A stretch of 64,000 nt of DNA from NCBI RefSeq assembly GCF_030551255.1, contig NZ_CP130630.1, forward strand, positions 5,933,501 to 5,997,500. The letters run 5' to 3'. The notes under the pieces were generated by a model. That model saw only the letters and a list, made by a program, of their open reading frames with translations. It ran no database searches and was not told the DNA's origin. The position numbers and the translations under genes are program-made. Numbering within the stretch: position 1 is the stretch's first letter; each line of letters starts with the position of its first letter. Of this stretch, positions 16,247-23,904 are shown piece after piece. Origin of the DNA: Streptomyces sp. NL15-2K. GTDB taxonomy: Bacteria; Actinomycetota; Actinomycetes; Streptomycetales; Streptomycetaceae.

Positions 16247-16293
16247 ATGCGATGATGGCAATCGGATGGTGATCCCGATGTCCGGAGGACCTG

Positions 16294-16746
16294 ATGCACG
16301 ACATCCCCGCGTCCGGCGCCGCTGCCGCGCTGCGTGCCGCCGAGGCCGCGCGCGACGCCGCCGCCCGGCCGGGGGGTGCCCTGCCCGCCTGGTATCCGGC
16401 CGCCAACGGCGGACTGATGGCCGCCGGGCTCACCCTGATCGGCTCGCGGTGGATCGCCGCCGACTCCTGGCCGTCCGTCGCGCTGCTCCTTGTGGGTGCC
16501 CTGCTGGTGGCCGCCCAGATCGTGCTCGCCCACCGCGTCGAGCACCGGCCTGGCATCATCCACGCCTACCCACGCCATGTCGGCCGACGGCAGGTGACGC
16601 TGACGTACGCCGGTGTGCTCTTCGTGGTCGCGGGCGCGGGGGCGCTCTTCGGACTGGCGGGGCTGTTCATCGTCGGCGGGGTCGGCGGCGGGCTGGCCAA
16701 TGGGTGGCTGCTGAGCCAGGAGCGGGCGGGAGACGCCCGGCCATGA
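16294..16746 (+). CDS. Small four-helix membrane protein
   Basis: 150 residues. An Ala-rich amphipathic N-terminal helix with conserved WYP (LPAWYPAANGGLMAAGL) leads into two pairs of membrane helices. Proteins of this type are regularly encoded just before a winged-helix repressor in Streptomyces. ATG at 16294 follows CCGGAGGACC. The stop overlaps the next start (ATGA). Function unknown; a link to the divergent ABC exporter is plausible. Confidence 0.75.
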   Translation: MHDIPASGAAAALRAAEAARDAAARPGGALPAWYPAANGGLMAAGLTLIGSRWIAADSWPSVALLLVGALLVAAQIVLAHRVEHRPGIIHAYPRHVGRRQVTLTYAGVLFVVAGAGALFGLAGLFIVGGVGGGLANGWLLSQERAGDARP

Positions 16747-17093
16747 GCGGCGAGGAACGGGTGCCGCCCGCATTGGACGAGCGCATCCACCACCCCACCA
16801 GACTCACCGTCATGGCGTTCCTCTCCGGGTGCACCGAGGCCGAGTTCCGTGCCGTCCGTGAGGGGTGTGGGATTTCGGACTCGGTGCTGAGCAAGGTGGT
16901 CAGCACGCTGGAGGCCGCGGACTACATCAAGGTGCGCAAGGGATACGTGGGGAAGCGACCGCGCACCTGGCTGCGGCTGAGCCCGGAAGGCCGCCGCGCC
17001 CTCCAGTCCCACCTCGCGGCCCTGCGCGACCTCGCCGCCCAGGCGGCTGCCCTGGGCGCGGGGGCCGACGAAGCCTCGGCGGCGGAGGCGTAG
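16743..17093 (+). CDS. Winged-helix transcriptional regulator (HTH_34 / MarR-like)
   Basis: 116 residues. The DNA-binding core reads IHHPTRLTVMAFLSGCTEAEFRAVREGCGISDSVLSKVVSTLEAADYIKVRKG, with a wing at YVGKRPRTWLRLSPEGRRAL, as in PF13601-type regulators. A C-terminal helix probably dimerises. Translationally coupled to the membrane protein before it. It probably controls both divergent operons through the palindrome at 16224-16246. No ligand pocket can be identified. Confidence 0.88.
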   Translation: MSGEERVPPALDERIHHPTRLTVMAFLSGCTEAEFRAVREGCGISDSVLSKVVSTLEAADYIKVRKGYVGKRPRTWLRLSPEGRRALQSHLAALRDLAAQAAALGAGADEASAAEA

Positions 17094-17434
17094 CGCGCGG
17101 CCGACGTCGCCCGGCCTCGTGGCCGACCCCCTCACCGCGTCCCGCGTGGGGTGCACCGACACGGTCGTGGCGTCGTGGATCCGGGCCACGAGGCCGAGGA
17201 GCGTGGAACTTTCTGCTTGGCGACGGCCGTGCTCGTACGGGCCTGCCCCGCACGCCCGCGCACACATCGAGGACAGCCCGCACGGCCCTCGCCGGGTCCA
17301 CCCGACTCGGCCCGGATCCGGTGGACGGTGGACGGTGGACCTGACCCCGGGGCCGCCTGTCGCGTTTGTTCAATCCTCGCCGTCCTCGATCCGCCTACCG
17401 TGCCACCGGAGACAGCGGGGAAGGAGCGAACACC
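17094..17434. other. Intergenic region, no gene recognised
   Basis: About 340 bases without a convincing gene. It contains three GGTGGAC units (about 17322-17341). A short minus-strand frame is open across much of it, but its translation resembles nothing recognised. It may be a decayed gene. Confidence 0.4.
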
Positions 17435-18028
17435 ATGGAACCGACAGCCGTGATGACCCGGGCAGCAGCGGTCGCCGTGGACGTCGTGCGCGGGATCGGG
17501 CCCGACGAACTGGACCGGCGCACGCCGTGCACGGAGCTGGACGTCCGGGCGTTGCTGAATCACCTGATCTTCTGGACCGGCGTGCGGGGGTACGGCGCCG
17601 GGCTCAAGCAGCCCCCGCAGCCGGGCGAGCCCGAGCAGGGCCATGACTTCACCGCGGAGCCGGGCTGGGCCGAGGCGTACGCCGCCCGGGCGGCGGCGAC
17701 CGCCGAGGTCTGGAGCGACCCGCGGGCCTGGACCGGCGAGACATCCCTGACCGGGAACGGCAGCCGGATGCCGGCCGGCTTCGTCGGCGGGATCCTGCTG
17801 TGCGAGTGGCTGCTGCACGGCTGGGACCTGGCGGTGGCCACCGGTCAGAAGCTGACGGTGGACGACGACCTCGCGGCGGCCCTGTACGAGGACGTCGCCG
17901 GCCGGGCCGAGATGGCCAGACAGTACGGGGCGTTCGGCCCGGAAGTCGATGTGCCGCCGACCGCCCCGCTGTTCGACCGAGTCCTGGGCCTGTCGGGCCG
18001 CGACCCCGCCTGGCAGCGCGAGGCCTGA
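17435..18028 (+). CDS. TIGR03086-type DinB-like metal-binding protein
   Basis: 197 residues. The mycothiol-dependent maleylpyruvate isomerase/DinB-like four-helix fold is indicated by LDRRTPCTELDVRALLNHLIFW near residues 28-48 and by EWLLHGWDLAVATGQ in the third helix. These contribute His ligands for a metal ion. TIGR03086 proteins are common in actinobacteria and presumed thiol-dependent enzymes. ATG at 17435 is preceded by AAGGAG. It stands alone; substrate unknown. Confidence 0.82.
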   Translation: MEPTAVMTRAAAVAVDVVRGIGPDELDRRTPCTELDVRALLNHLIFWTGVRGYGAGLKQPPQPGEPEQGHDFTAEPGWAEAYAARAAATAEVWSDPRAWTGETSLTGNGSRMPAGFVGGILLCEWLLHGWDLAVATGQKLTVDDDLAAALYEDVAGRAEMARQYGAFGPEVDVPPTAPLFDRVLGLSGRDPAWQREA

Positions 18029-18079
18029 CCGCCGGCGCCGGTCGCCTGGAATGACGGCGTCGGGCGCGGCGCGGCTCGG

Positions 18080-18943
18080 TCAGCCGAGGCAGATCACGAG
18101 GACGCAGAGCTGCGGTGAGCTCGGCGAAGTCGTCGCCGGGTCGGGGCTCGTCTGCGAGCTTCCCGAGTCGGAGCCGCTGTTGTCGCCGGCGGCGGGTGGG
18201 GCGGGCGTCGGCTGGGCCGCCGTACCGGAGTCGGACCCGGAACCGGTGCTGGTACCCGTACTCGTGCCGGTCTGGTCGGTGGCCGATCCGGCGGAGACGG
18301 ACGTCGAGGTCTGGGTGGTGTTCCGCTGCTGCGGAATCACCGGCGTCCGGGGGACGGCGGCGGCGTCCGGCCGGGTGTTCGGCGGCGTGGTGGTGGGGGT
18401 CGAGGCGGGGGCGGGCCGGCGGCGCTGGTCGTCGGCGGCGGTGGCCTGCTCCGGGCTGGTGCGCGAGGTGCCGCGCGTGGCGGGCGGTGTCGACTCCGGG
18501 CGGAGGTGCTGGTCCGTCGTCTCCTCCGCGCCGCCCATGCCCGTGATGCCCGGCGCCGTGGCCGCCTGCGTCTTGTCCGTGGACTGCCGGTCCATCGACA
18601 GGACGGTCAGCCCGCCTCCGACGAGCGCGACGGCCGTCGCGACCAGCGCCCGGCGCTGGGTCTTCTTCCACCGGGCCTGCTGCCGACGGCGTGCCGCGCG
18701 CCCTTGCGGCGCGGGTGTCGCGTGGCCGGACTCATCGATGGCGGGGTCGACCGGCGGGGCTTCGCGTGGCGCGTCCGAGGAGGTGACAGCCCATGCCGCC
18801 GTGCCCGTCGACGCGGCGGTGGCCGGGCCCGGAACGGGGTGACCGTCGACGAGGCCCGGTGCGATGTCGGGAGCGTAGGCACCGCACCCCGGGCACACGA
18901 GGGCGCCATTCAGATGCCGACGACACGTGGAGCAGTAGTCCAT
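18080..18943 (-). CDS. SCO2400-like zinc-ribbon membrane protein
   Basis: 287 residues. It begins with a zinc ribbon MDYCSTCRRHLNGALVCPGCG (CxxC...CxxC). A basic stretch (GRAARRRQQARWKKTQRR) and one membrane helix follow, then a long Thr/Ser/Pro-rich low-complexity outer region. The closing hydrophobic QLCVLVICLG is a conserved tail of this Streptomyces family. The topology suggests the ribbon is cytoplasmic and the Ser/Thr-rich part extracellular. Function unknown. ATG at 18943 gives the family-typical MDYC start. Confidence 0.8.
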   Translation of the reverse strand: MDYCSTCRRHLNGALVCPGCGAYAPDIAPGLVDGHPVPGPATAASTGTAAWAVTSSDAPREAPPVDPAIDESGHATPAPQGRAARRRQQARWKKTQRRALVATAVALVGGGLTVLSMDRQSTDKTQAATAPGITGMGGAEETTDQHLRPESTPPATRGTSRTSPEQATAADDQRRRPAPASTPTTTPPNTRPDAAAVPRTPVIPQQRNTTQTSTSVSAGSATDQTGTSTGTSTGSGSDSGTAAQPTPAPPAAGDNSGSDSGSSQTSPDPATTSPSSPQLCVLVICLG

Positions 18944-19302
18944 CTGTGGTCTTCCTGAGTTGACATGCCGACGACCCTCGGGGGCCGTGCTGTTGCTCGC
19001 GTTCGCACGCGGCAGCGATTGGCCAGTAACGCTAACGACACGATCGAACGACTGTGTGCAGCCCCTGTGACACTCCTGCACGGATTCTCGGGTCACGGGT
19101 TTCACACACCTCTGGCCACACTGGCCTCACCACGCACCCGATGTCACGCACCCGGGCGCCGGAGAGGGCTGGTCGACCGGAGTCGCCGTGGCACACCTGT
19201 GCCCGCCGCGGCAGATTTTCACCCGGGGCGACTAGAGTTCCCCTGCGGGGAAACCAGCCCCTGTGGGCGGGCCGTGCTCCGGCGGCCCGCGGGAAGGCGC
19301 AG

Positions 19303-19653
19303 ATGCCCTCGGAAGACCAGCAGTACGCCACCGACCGGCTCGACGACGACCACTACCCGGCATACACCATGGGCCGGGCGGCCGAGCTCATCGATGCCAC
19401 GCCCGGGTTCCTGCGGGCCCTGGGCGAGGCGGGGCTCATCCTCCCGACGAGGTCGGAGGGCGGCCACCGCCGCTACTCCCGCCACCAGCTGCGCCTGGCC
19501 GCCCGGGCCCGTGAACTGGTCGACCAGGGCACCCCGATCGAGGCCGCCTGCCGCATCATCGGCCTGGAGGACCAGCTGGAGGAGGCCCTGCGCGACAAGG
19601 AGGAGCTGGGCCGTCCGGCGGAGGGGCCCGGATCCACCCAGGGCGGCCGGTGA
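19303..19653 (+). CDS. MerR-family transcriptional regulator
   Basis: 116 residues. The N-terminal winged helix is MerR-like: YTMGRAAELIDATPGFLRALGEAGLILPTRSEGGHRRYSRHQLRLAARARELVDQG. A short C-terminal coiled coil (EDQLEEALRDKEELG) would dimerise it. No Cys-rich effector domain is present, so it is not a metal sensor. It lies 320 bases upstream of a cold-shock gene on the same strand. Similar small MerR proteins occur next to cspA genes in Streptomyces, so a role in cold-shock control is possible but unproven. Confidence 0.85.
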   Translation: MPSEDQQYATDRLDDDHYPAYTMGRAAELIDATPGFLRALGEAGLILPTRSEGGHRRYSRHQLRLAARARELVDQGTPIEAACRIIGLEDQLEEALRDKEELGRPAEGPGSTQGGR

Positions 19654-19972
19654 ATATCTGCCACGGCCGGAGCAGAAATTCGAGCAGCACCGGAAAGTAA
19701 TTCTGCGGCGAGCTCTACCGATATATCCGGGCAATGTCAACCGTTTCTCGACTGCTTCTCGACTGCTTCTCGGCTTGCTTCTCGACCCGCCTCGCGTCGT
19801 CTCGTGTCGTCTTCTCGACGCCGCTTTCTTTCGCATCGCGTCGTGCTAGGCTGGACGTCAGTTGCAGTTGTGGTTGCCATTTTGCTGCCGGTTTTTTCCG
19901 GGCAGGTGATCATCACGGCGATGGGGAGGTCCGCGCGGTGCGGGCTTCCAGCACTGCCTCAGGAGATATGAC
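19654..19972 (+). promoter_or_regulatory. Cold-shock gene leader with CGACTGCTTCT repeats
   Basis: 319 bases of pyrimidine-rich, relatively AT-rich sequence before the cold-shock gene. Bases about 19743-19800 carry four degenerate repeats of a GCTTCTCGACT unit. It probably contains the promoter and a long 5' untranslated leader, as in other cspA genes. AGGAGATATG gives a strong ribosome site just before the ATG. Confidence 0.5.
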
Positions 19973-20176
19973 ATGGCCACCGGTACTGTGAAGTGGTTCA
20001 ACGCGGAAAAGGGCTTCGGCTTCATCGAGCAGGACGGCGGCGGCGCCGACGTCTTCGCCCACTACTCGAACATCGCCACCCAGGGCTTCCGCGAGCTGCA
20101 GGAAGGTCAGAAGGTGACCTTCGACGTCACGCAGGGCCAGAAGGGCCCGCAGGCGGAGAACATCGTCCCCGCCTGA
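19973..20176 (+). CDS. Cold-shock protein, CspA family
   Basis: 67-residue OB-fold RNA/DNA chaperone. It has the RNA-binding motifs RNP1 (KGFGFI) and RNP2 (VFAHYS) and the full family length. It melts secondary structure in mRNA at low temperature. It differs from the second copy at 61703-61906 at only two residues (MATGTVK versus MASGTVK and IATQGF versus IATSGF). It is followed by a terminator and an SCO5918-like gene. A strong AGGAG lies 5-6 bases before the ATG. Confidence 0.97.
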   Translation: MATGTVKWFNAEKGFGFIEQDGGGADVFAHYSNIATQGFRELQEGQKVTFDVTQGQKGPQAENIVPA

Positions 20177-20220
20177 TGTTTGCCTGACGTTTGCGTTTGA
20201 GCCATTCGCGCATACGGCGA

Positions 20221-20260
20221 AACAGGGCCTGCACCTCGAGTGCGGGCCCTGTTTGTTTCC
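20221..20260 (+). terminator. Rho-independent terminator after the cold-shock gene
   Basis: A 14-bp stem with one G-U-type mismatch (AACAGGGCCTGCAC / GTGCGGGCCCTGTT), a 5-base loop and a trailing T-rich TTGTTT tract. Confidence 0.8.
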
Positions 20261-20321
20261 GCTTTTCCGCGCGTTTTCCCTGCCGAGAAACCCCGTTCCC
20301 CCCAACCTTTGGTGAGGCACC

Positions 20322-20648
20322 ATGCGCGTTGTGATCGCCCGTTATCCCTTCGACTTGGACAAGAGCGAGGTGGAGACCAAGATGAAGGGTGTCCGCCCCG
20401 AGGATGTCACCGGGGCCTGCGTGGCCATCGGGCGCCGGCTGTACCCGGTCAAGCAGGTGGGCGAGGTGATCACCCGCCAGGACCGTCGCGACTTCAGCGC
20501 CGGTGAGGTGACCAGGGCACTGACCCGCCTCGGCTTCACCTGCCACGCCACTCCCCCGGTGGCCCCGTCCGCAGACCCCGCCCCGGAGCCCGCGACCGCG
20601 CCGGCCCCTGCCCCGGCACCCGCGCCGCCTCTCTGGACGGGCGCCTGA
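20322..20648 (+). CDS. SCO5918-like protein
   Basis: 108 residues. The conserved N-terminal two thirds (MRVVIARYPFDLDKSEVETKMKG...GACVAIGRRLYPVKQVGEVITRQDRRDFSAGEVTRALTRLGFTC) is a compact domain repeatedly found beside cold-shock proteins in Streptomyces. The tail is a Pro/Ala low-complexity linker (PAPAPAPAPP). The function is not known; gene order suggests an RNA or cold-stress role. Confidence 0.82.
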   Translation: MRVVIARYPFDLDKSEVETKMKGVRPEDVTGACVAIGRRLYPVKQVGEVITRQDRRDFSAGEVTRALTRLGFTCHATPPVAPSADPAPEPATAPAPAPAPAPPLWTGA

Positions 20649-21034
20649 GCAGCACCCCGAGTTCGCACACGGGCGGGACGCGCCGAACGGCCTCTGCTTT
20701 GGTCAACTTTGACCGGAGCGGAGGCCGTTGTCGTTTGAACGCGACGGGCGGCGGCGGAGGTTGACGATGGCAAAGCTCTGGACGGTGTCGTCGGGAGCGT
20801 GGGTGTGAGTGGGAAACGTGTACGCGTACGTACTGGAGGTACGTACGCGCAGGTACGGGAGTTACGCGCACGTACCGGAGGCTCGCCGAACGTCTCAGGC
20901 CAACGCGGCGAAGGACAACCGAATATGGTGCCGTTGCTATCTCGTTAACAGGTGCGGCTTGACGCTGCCGCCGTCGCCGCGTTGGCTTTCCCCCACCTGG
21001 TTGCCACCTCCCCCCACCCCGGAAGGCACCTGAT
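20649..21034. promoter_or_regulatory. Regulatory region of the sugar-binding protein, with palindrome
   Basis: 386 bases without a gene. A perfect 11-bp inverted repeat (arms CGCGTACGTAC at 20823-20833 and its complement at 20839-20849, 5-base spacer) is followed by a weaker GGTACG/CGTACC pair (about 20852-20876). These are good candidates for operators of the substrate-binding protein. GGAAGG just upstream of the GTG at 21035 is the ribosome site. Confidence 0.5.
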
Positions 21035-22171
21035 GTGAACGCTCGTCCCCGCAGCACCGCTGTGCGTCGTTTCGCCATAGCCGTGGCCGCCTCCGCATCG
21101 GCCCTCTCACTCGCCGCGTGCGGTGTCATCGACGCCGTCGGCGGGAGCGACAGCTCCGAGAGCCCGAAGAAGGGCGACGACATCACGGTGGGACTCCTCC
21201 TGCCCGACAAGGAGACGACGCGCTTCGAGAAGTTCGACTACCCCATCATCAAGAAGCGCGTCGCCTCCCTCACCGACAACAAGGGCAAGGTCCGCTACGC
21301 CAACGCCGGGGCGAGCGCGACCAGGCAGAGCGAGCAGTTCCAGCAGATGATCGACGCGAAGGTGGACGTGGTCCTGGTCGACGCGGTGGACGCCAAGGCC
21401 ATCGCGCCGGCCATCGAGAAGGCCAAAGAGGCGAACATCCCGGTCATCGCGTACGACAGGCTCGCCGAGGGCCCGATCGACGCGTACGTCTCGCACGACA
21501 ACGAACTCGTCGGTGAGGTGCAGGGCCGCGCCATCGTCGACGCGCTCGGCAACAAGGCCGAGACCAGCAAGATCGTCATGATGAACGGCTCGCCCGCCGA
21601 CCCGAACACGGCTCGCTTCAAGGCGGGCGCGCTCAGCGAGTTGGACGGTCACGTGGTCATCGCCAAGCAGTACGACACCAGGGAGTGGCTGCCCTCGGTC
21701 GCCAAGGCGAACATGAAGAAGGCGATCCAGTCCATCGGGCTGAACAACATCGCCGCCGTCTACTCGGCGAACGACGGCATGGCGGGCGCCGTCATCGACG
21801 CGCTGAAGGAGGCGGGCGCCACCGATATCCCGCCGGTGACCGGGCAGGACGCGAATCTGGAAGCGGTGCAGCGGATCGTCTCCGGCGAGCAGTACATGAG
21901 CGTGTACAAGTCGTTCCTGCTGGAGGCGGGCAACGCCGCGGAGATCGCGGTGGCCAAGGTCCAGGGCCGCTCGATCGAGTTCGACGCGCTGACCCCCGAC
22001 CACGTCGACAGCCCGACGGAGGAGGACATCCCGTCGAACCTGGTGCAGGTGGTCGCCCTCACGCGGGCCAACATCAAGGACACGGTGATCCGGGACGGCG
22101 TCTACACCGTCAAGGACATCTGCACCCCGGAGTTCGAGGAGGACTGCGCGGCGATCGGCCTGACGTCGTAG
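21035..22171 (+). CDS. Sugar-binding lipoprotein (XylF/RbsB-like periplasmic-binding protein)
   Basis: 378 residues. A signal peptide ends in the lipobox LAAC (about residue 30). The rest is a type I periplasmic-binding fold: DITVGLLLPDKETTRFEKFDYPI, QMIDAKVDVVLVDAVDAKAIAPAI, IPVIAYDRL, YVSHDNELVGEVQGRAI, and VYSANDGMAGAVIDALKEAG...PVTGQDANLEAVQRI. These match xylose/ribose-type ABC receptors. No ATPase or permease gene is adjacent, so it must use distant transport genes or act as a sensor. The GTG start is supported by GGAAGG. Confidence 0.9.
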   Translation: MNARPRSTAVRRFAIAVAASASALSLAACGVIDAVGGSDSSESPKKGDDITVGLLLPDKETTRFEKFDYPIIKKRVASLTDNKGKVRYANAGASATRQSEQFQQMIDAKVDVVLVDAVDAKAIAPAIEKAKEANIPVIAYDRLAEGPIDAYVSHDNELVGEVQGRAIVDALGNKAETSKIVMMNGSPADPNTARFKAGALSELDGHVVIAKQYDTREWLPSVAKANMKKAIQSIGLNNIAAVYSANDGMAGAVIDALKEAGATDIPPVTGQDANLEAVQRIVSGEQYMSVYKSFLLEAGNAAEIAVAKVQGRSIEFDALTPDHVDSPTEEDIPSNLVQVVALTRANIKDTVIRDGVYTVKDICTPEFEEDCAAIGLTS

Positions 22172-22318
22172 CGCGACCGGCTCGGACACAAGGGACGTTG
22201 TGGCGGGCGGGAGTAGGGTAAGAGAAGCGAGGATTCTTCGTACACCGGTGCTCAAGTCGGTCTCGTTCTCGTGGTTCCACCACACCGGGTGCTTCCGCCC
22301 GAGGCAGGATCCGCCGCC

Positions 22319-22732
22319 GTGACGACCGCTCTGCAACCCCCGCTGCCCTCCCATCCCCTGCTCCGCCTGCGTCTGGCACCGCGCAGCGGCATGCCACGGC
22401 CCATCGACGGCGCGTGGTGGCCCCGCTCGTACGACCTGCTCGCGGAACTCCCGCAGCTCCTCGCCGGGTTGCCGCTCGCCTGGGGGCACATCAGCAGTGT
22501 CACGGTCAACGGGGCGACGTGGTCCGCGACGCCCGGCCGCATGCTCGTCTTCAACCAAGTCGTACGACTGCGCAGGGCTCTTGCGGCCTCCGCCCCACAC
22601 ACCGTCGTCCTGCTCGCCCCCGGCCGTGGGCGCTGGGACCTGCTGGTCGTGCCACCCGACACGACGGGGGAGGCGGCGGAACCCCTCATGGCGGCAGCCG
22701 CGGACGACGGGAACGTGTCGGACAGGTACTAG
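22319..22732 (+). CDS. DUF5994 protein, C-terminus altered by a MITE
   Basis: 137 residues in the family exemplified by the next plus-strand gene (23365). Shared motifs are RLRLAPRSGMPRPIDGAWWPRSYDLLAELPQLL and WDLLVVPPDTTGEAAEPLMAAAADDGN. Its TAG stop is part of the CTAG target site of the MITE that follows, and the protein ends about 13 residues earlier than its paralogue. The tail was therefore probably cut off by the insertion. GTG at 22319 is the likely start; an in-frame GTG at 22271 is possible. Function of DUF5994 is unknown. Confidence 0.75.
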   Translation: MTTALQPPLPSHPLLRLRLAPRSGMPRPIDGAWWPRSYDLLAELPQLLAGLPLAWGHISSVTVNGATWSATPGRMLVFNQVVRLRRALAASAPHTVVLLAPGRGRWDLLVVPPDTTGEAAEPLMAAAADDGNVSDRY

Positions 22733-22926
22733 TGCCGCGGCAGGCAACGTTTGCCCCGTCGCGGCGCCCGGCACGCTCCCCCACTGCCCTAAAGGCGTGG
22801 GAGGTGCCCCCACTCGCCGCACCGGGCACAGACCCAAGTACATCCAGTACGAGGGCCTGCGCCCGGCACGCCGAGAGCACGCACCGGACGCCGCTCCTTG
22901 ACGGGCAAACGTTGCCTGCCGCGGCA
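22733..22926. mobile_element. MITE with 24-bp terminal inverted repeats and CTAG target duplication
   Basis: A 194-base element. Its ends are perfect inverted repeats (22733-22756 and 22903-22926, beginning TGCCGCGGCAGGCAACG). CTAG flanks both sides (22729-22732, 22927-22930), the 4-bp target preference of IS5-type elements. There is no transposase, and the interior carries the CTCCCCCACT...GGGAGGTGCCCCCA hairpin repeat. It must have been moved in trans. Confidence 0.85.
22776..22812 (+). repeat. Dispersed hairpin repeat, second copy
   Basis: CTCCCCCACT, a small GCC...GGC hairpin, then GGGAGGTGCCCCCA. It has the same outer frame as 1175-1215 but a different inner loop. Confidence 0.65.
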
Positions 22927-22940
22927 CTAGTGCCGGGGCA

Positions 22941-23168
22941 CTAGGACCCGCTGCTCTCCAGCCAGGACCGTGCCGGACCTGCCGTGCGGGAGGTGTCCAC
23001 GGTGAGCTGGAGGCGGGTGCCTCCGTCCGCGCCCGCAGGGTAGCTGCGCTGCTCGGTGGCGGCGAAGCAATGCCGGAGAACCTCCGCGACCCGACGCGCG
23101 ACCTCGGGGGACGCGGCGACGATGTGGACCTCGGCGTGCCCGTCCGGCGACGATTCCAGCGGCTCCAT
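22941..23168 (-). CDS. Conserved hypothetical protein
   Basis: 75 residues: a compact alpha/beta protein with HAEVHIVAASPEVARRVAEVLRHCFAATEQRSYPAG, then GGTRLQLTVDTSRTAGPARSWLESS. Codon bias and the balanced sequence look like a real gene. Its TAG stop lies in the second CTAG beside the MITE, forming part of the palindrome CTAGTGCCGGGGCACTAG (22927-22944). Function unknown. Confidence 0.6.
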   Translation of the reverse strand: MEPLESSPDGHAEVHIVAASPEVARRVAEVLRHCFAATEQRSYPAGADGGTRLQLTVDTSRTAGPARSWLESSGS

Positions 23169-23364
23169 GGCGACCTCGTTGGTGAAGAACGACCGCCGAC
23201 AGGGCCCCGTGACAACGTTCCCCGCAGCCTCCAGGCCCTTGGCGGAGATCAGCGGGCCGGTTCCGTCACTCTACTCCGGCGTGTCCCGGGGGCCGGTGGA
23301 ACGAGGAGTACGGTGAAATCAGGAAACCACTGAGTGTGACGGATCCGTCAGGCAGGCGAGCGCG

Positions 23365-23847
23365 ATGTCCGCATCCGATTCCGACTCCCCCCGCGTGACC
23401 AGGCTCCTGCCGGACGCCGTCCACCAGGCCGTGAAACCCGGAACGGCCGTCGTACGGCTGGAGACCACGCACGAGCGTCAGGGAGTGCTCGACGGCGCCT
23501 GGTGGCCGCGCTCCCGTGACATCGCCGCCGAGCTTCCCGTCCTGATCACCGCACTGACCGAGTACCTCGGCCCGATCACCCGCGTCGGCCTGGACGCCGG
23601 CGCCTGGGAGGAACTGCCGACGCGCATGGTCATCGACGACCGGGTCGTCCACATCGACTCGTTCCCGGTCGGCGACGACACCGTCCTCGTCACCCGAGGC
23701 GATCAGGACTACTTCTCCCTCCTCGTGGTCCCGCCGCACGCGGCCCCCGACGCGGCACGCGCCGCGATGGCCGAAGCCGTACGCGCCGACAACATCACGC
23801 AGGCCGAACAGATCCTCATCCACACCGGCACGGGTCACCGGCAGTAG
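23365..23847 (+). CDS. DUF5994 family protein
   Basis: 160 residues and apparently full length. It shares LDGAWWPRSRDIAAELPVLITAL and YFSLLVVPPHAAPDAARAAMAEAVRADN with the paralogue at 22319. The C-terminal tail (ITQAEQILIHTGTGHRQ) is missing from that paralogue. No signal peptide or known catalytic motif. The two genes probably arose by duplication and were later separated by the MITE and a reversed small gene. Confidence 0.8.
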   Translation: MSASDSDSPRVTRLLPDAVHQAVKPGTAVVRLETTHERQGVLDGAWWPRSRDIAAELPVLITALTEYLGPITRVGLDAGAWEELPTRMVIDDRVVHIDSFPVGDDTVLVTRGDQDYFSLLVVPPHAAPDAARAAMAEAVRADNITQAEQILIHTGTGHRQ

Positions 23848-23904
23848 CCACGCCCTGATGAAGGGCCTGCCGGGACCCGCGACCGGCGCGTCATCGAGGT
23901 TCGT

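Noticed and set aside
17094..17434. Small transposase relic
   Set aside because: Short minus-strand frame looked possible, but no transposase motif, terminal repeat or target duplication could be found.
21107..23215. 702-codon open frame on the minus strand
   Set aside because: It runs antisense through the sugar-binding protein, a DUF5994 gene and the MITE. It has the Gly/Arg/His/Asp-rich composition of a high-GC shadow frame and no domain.
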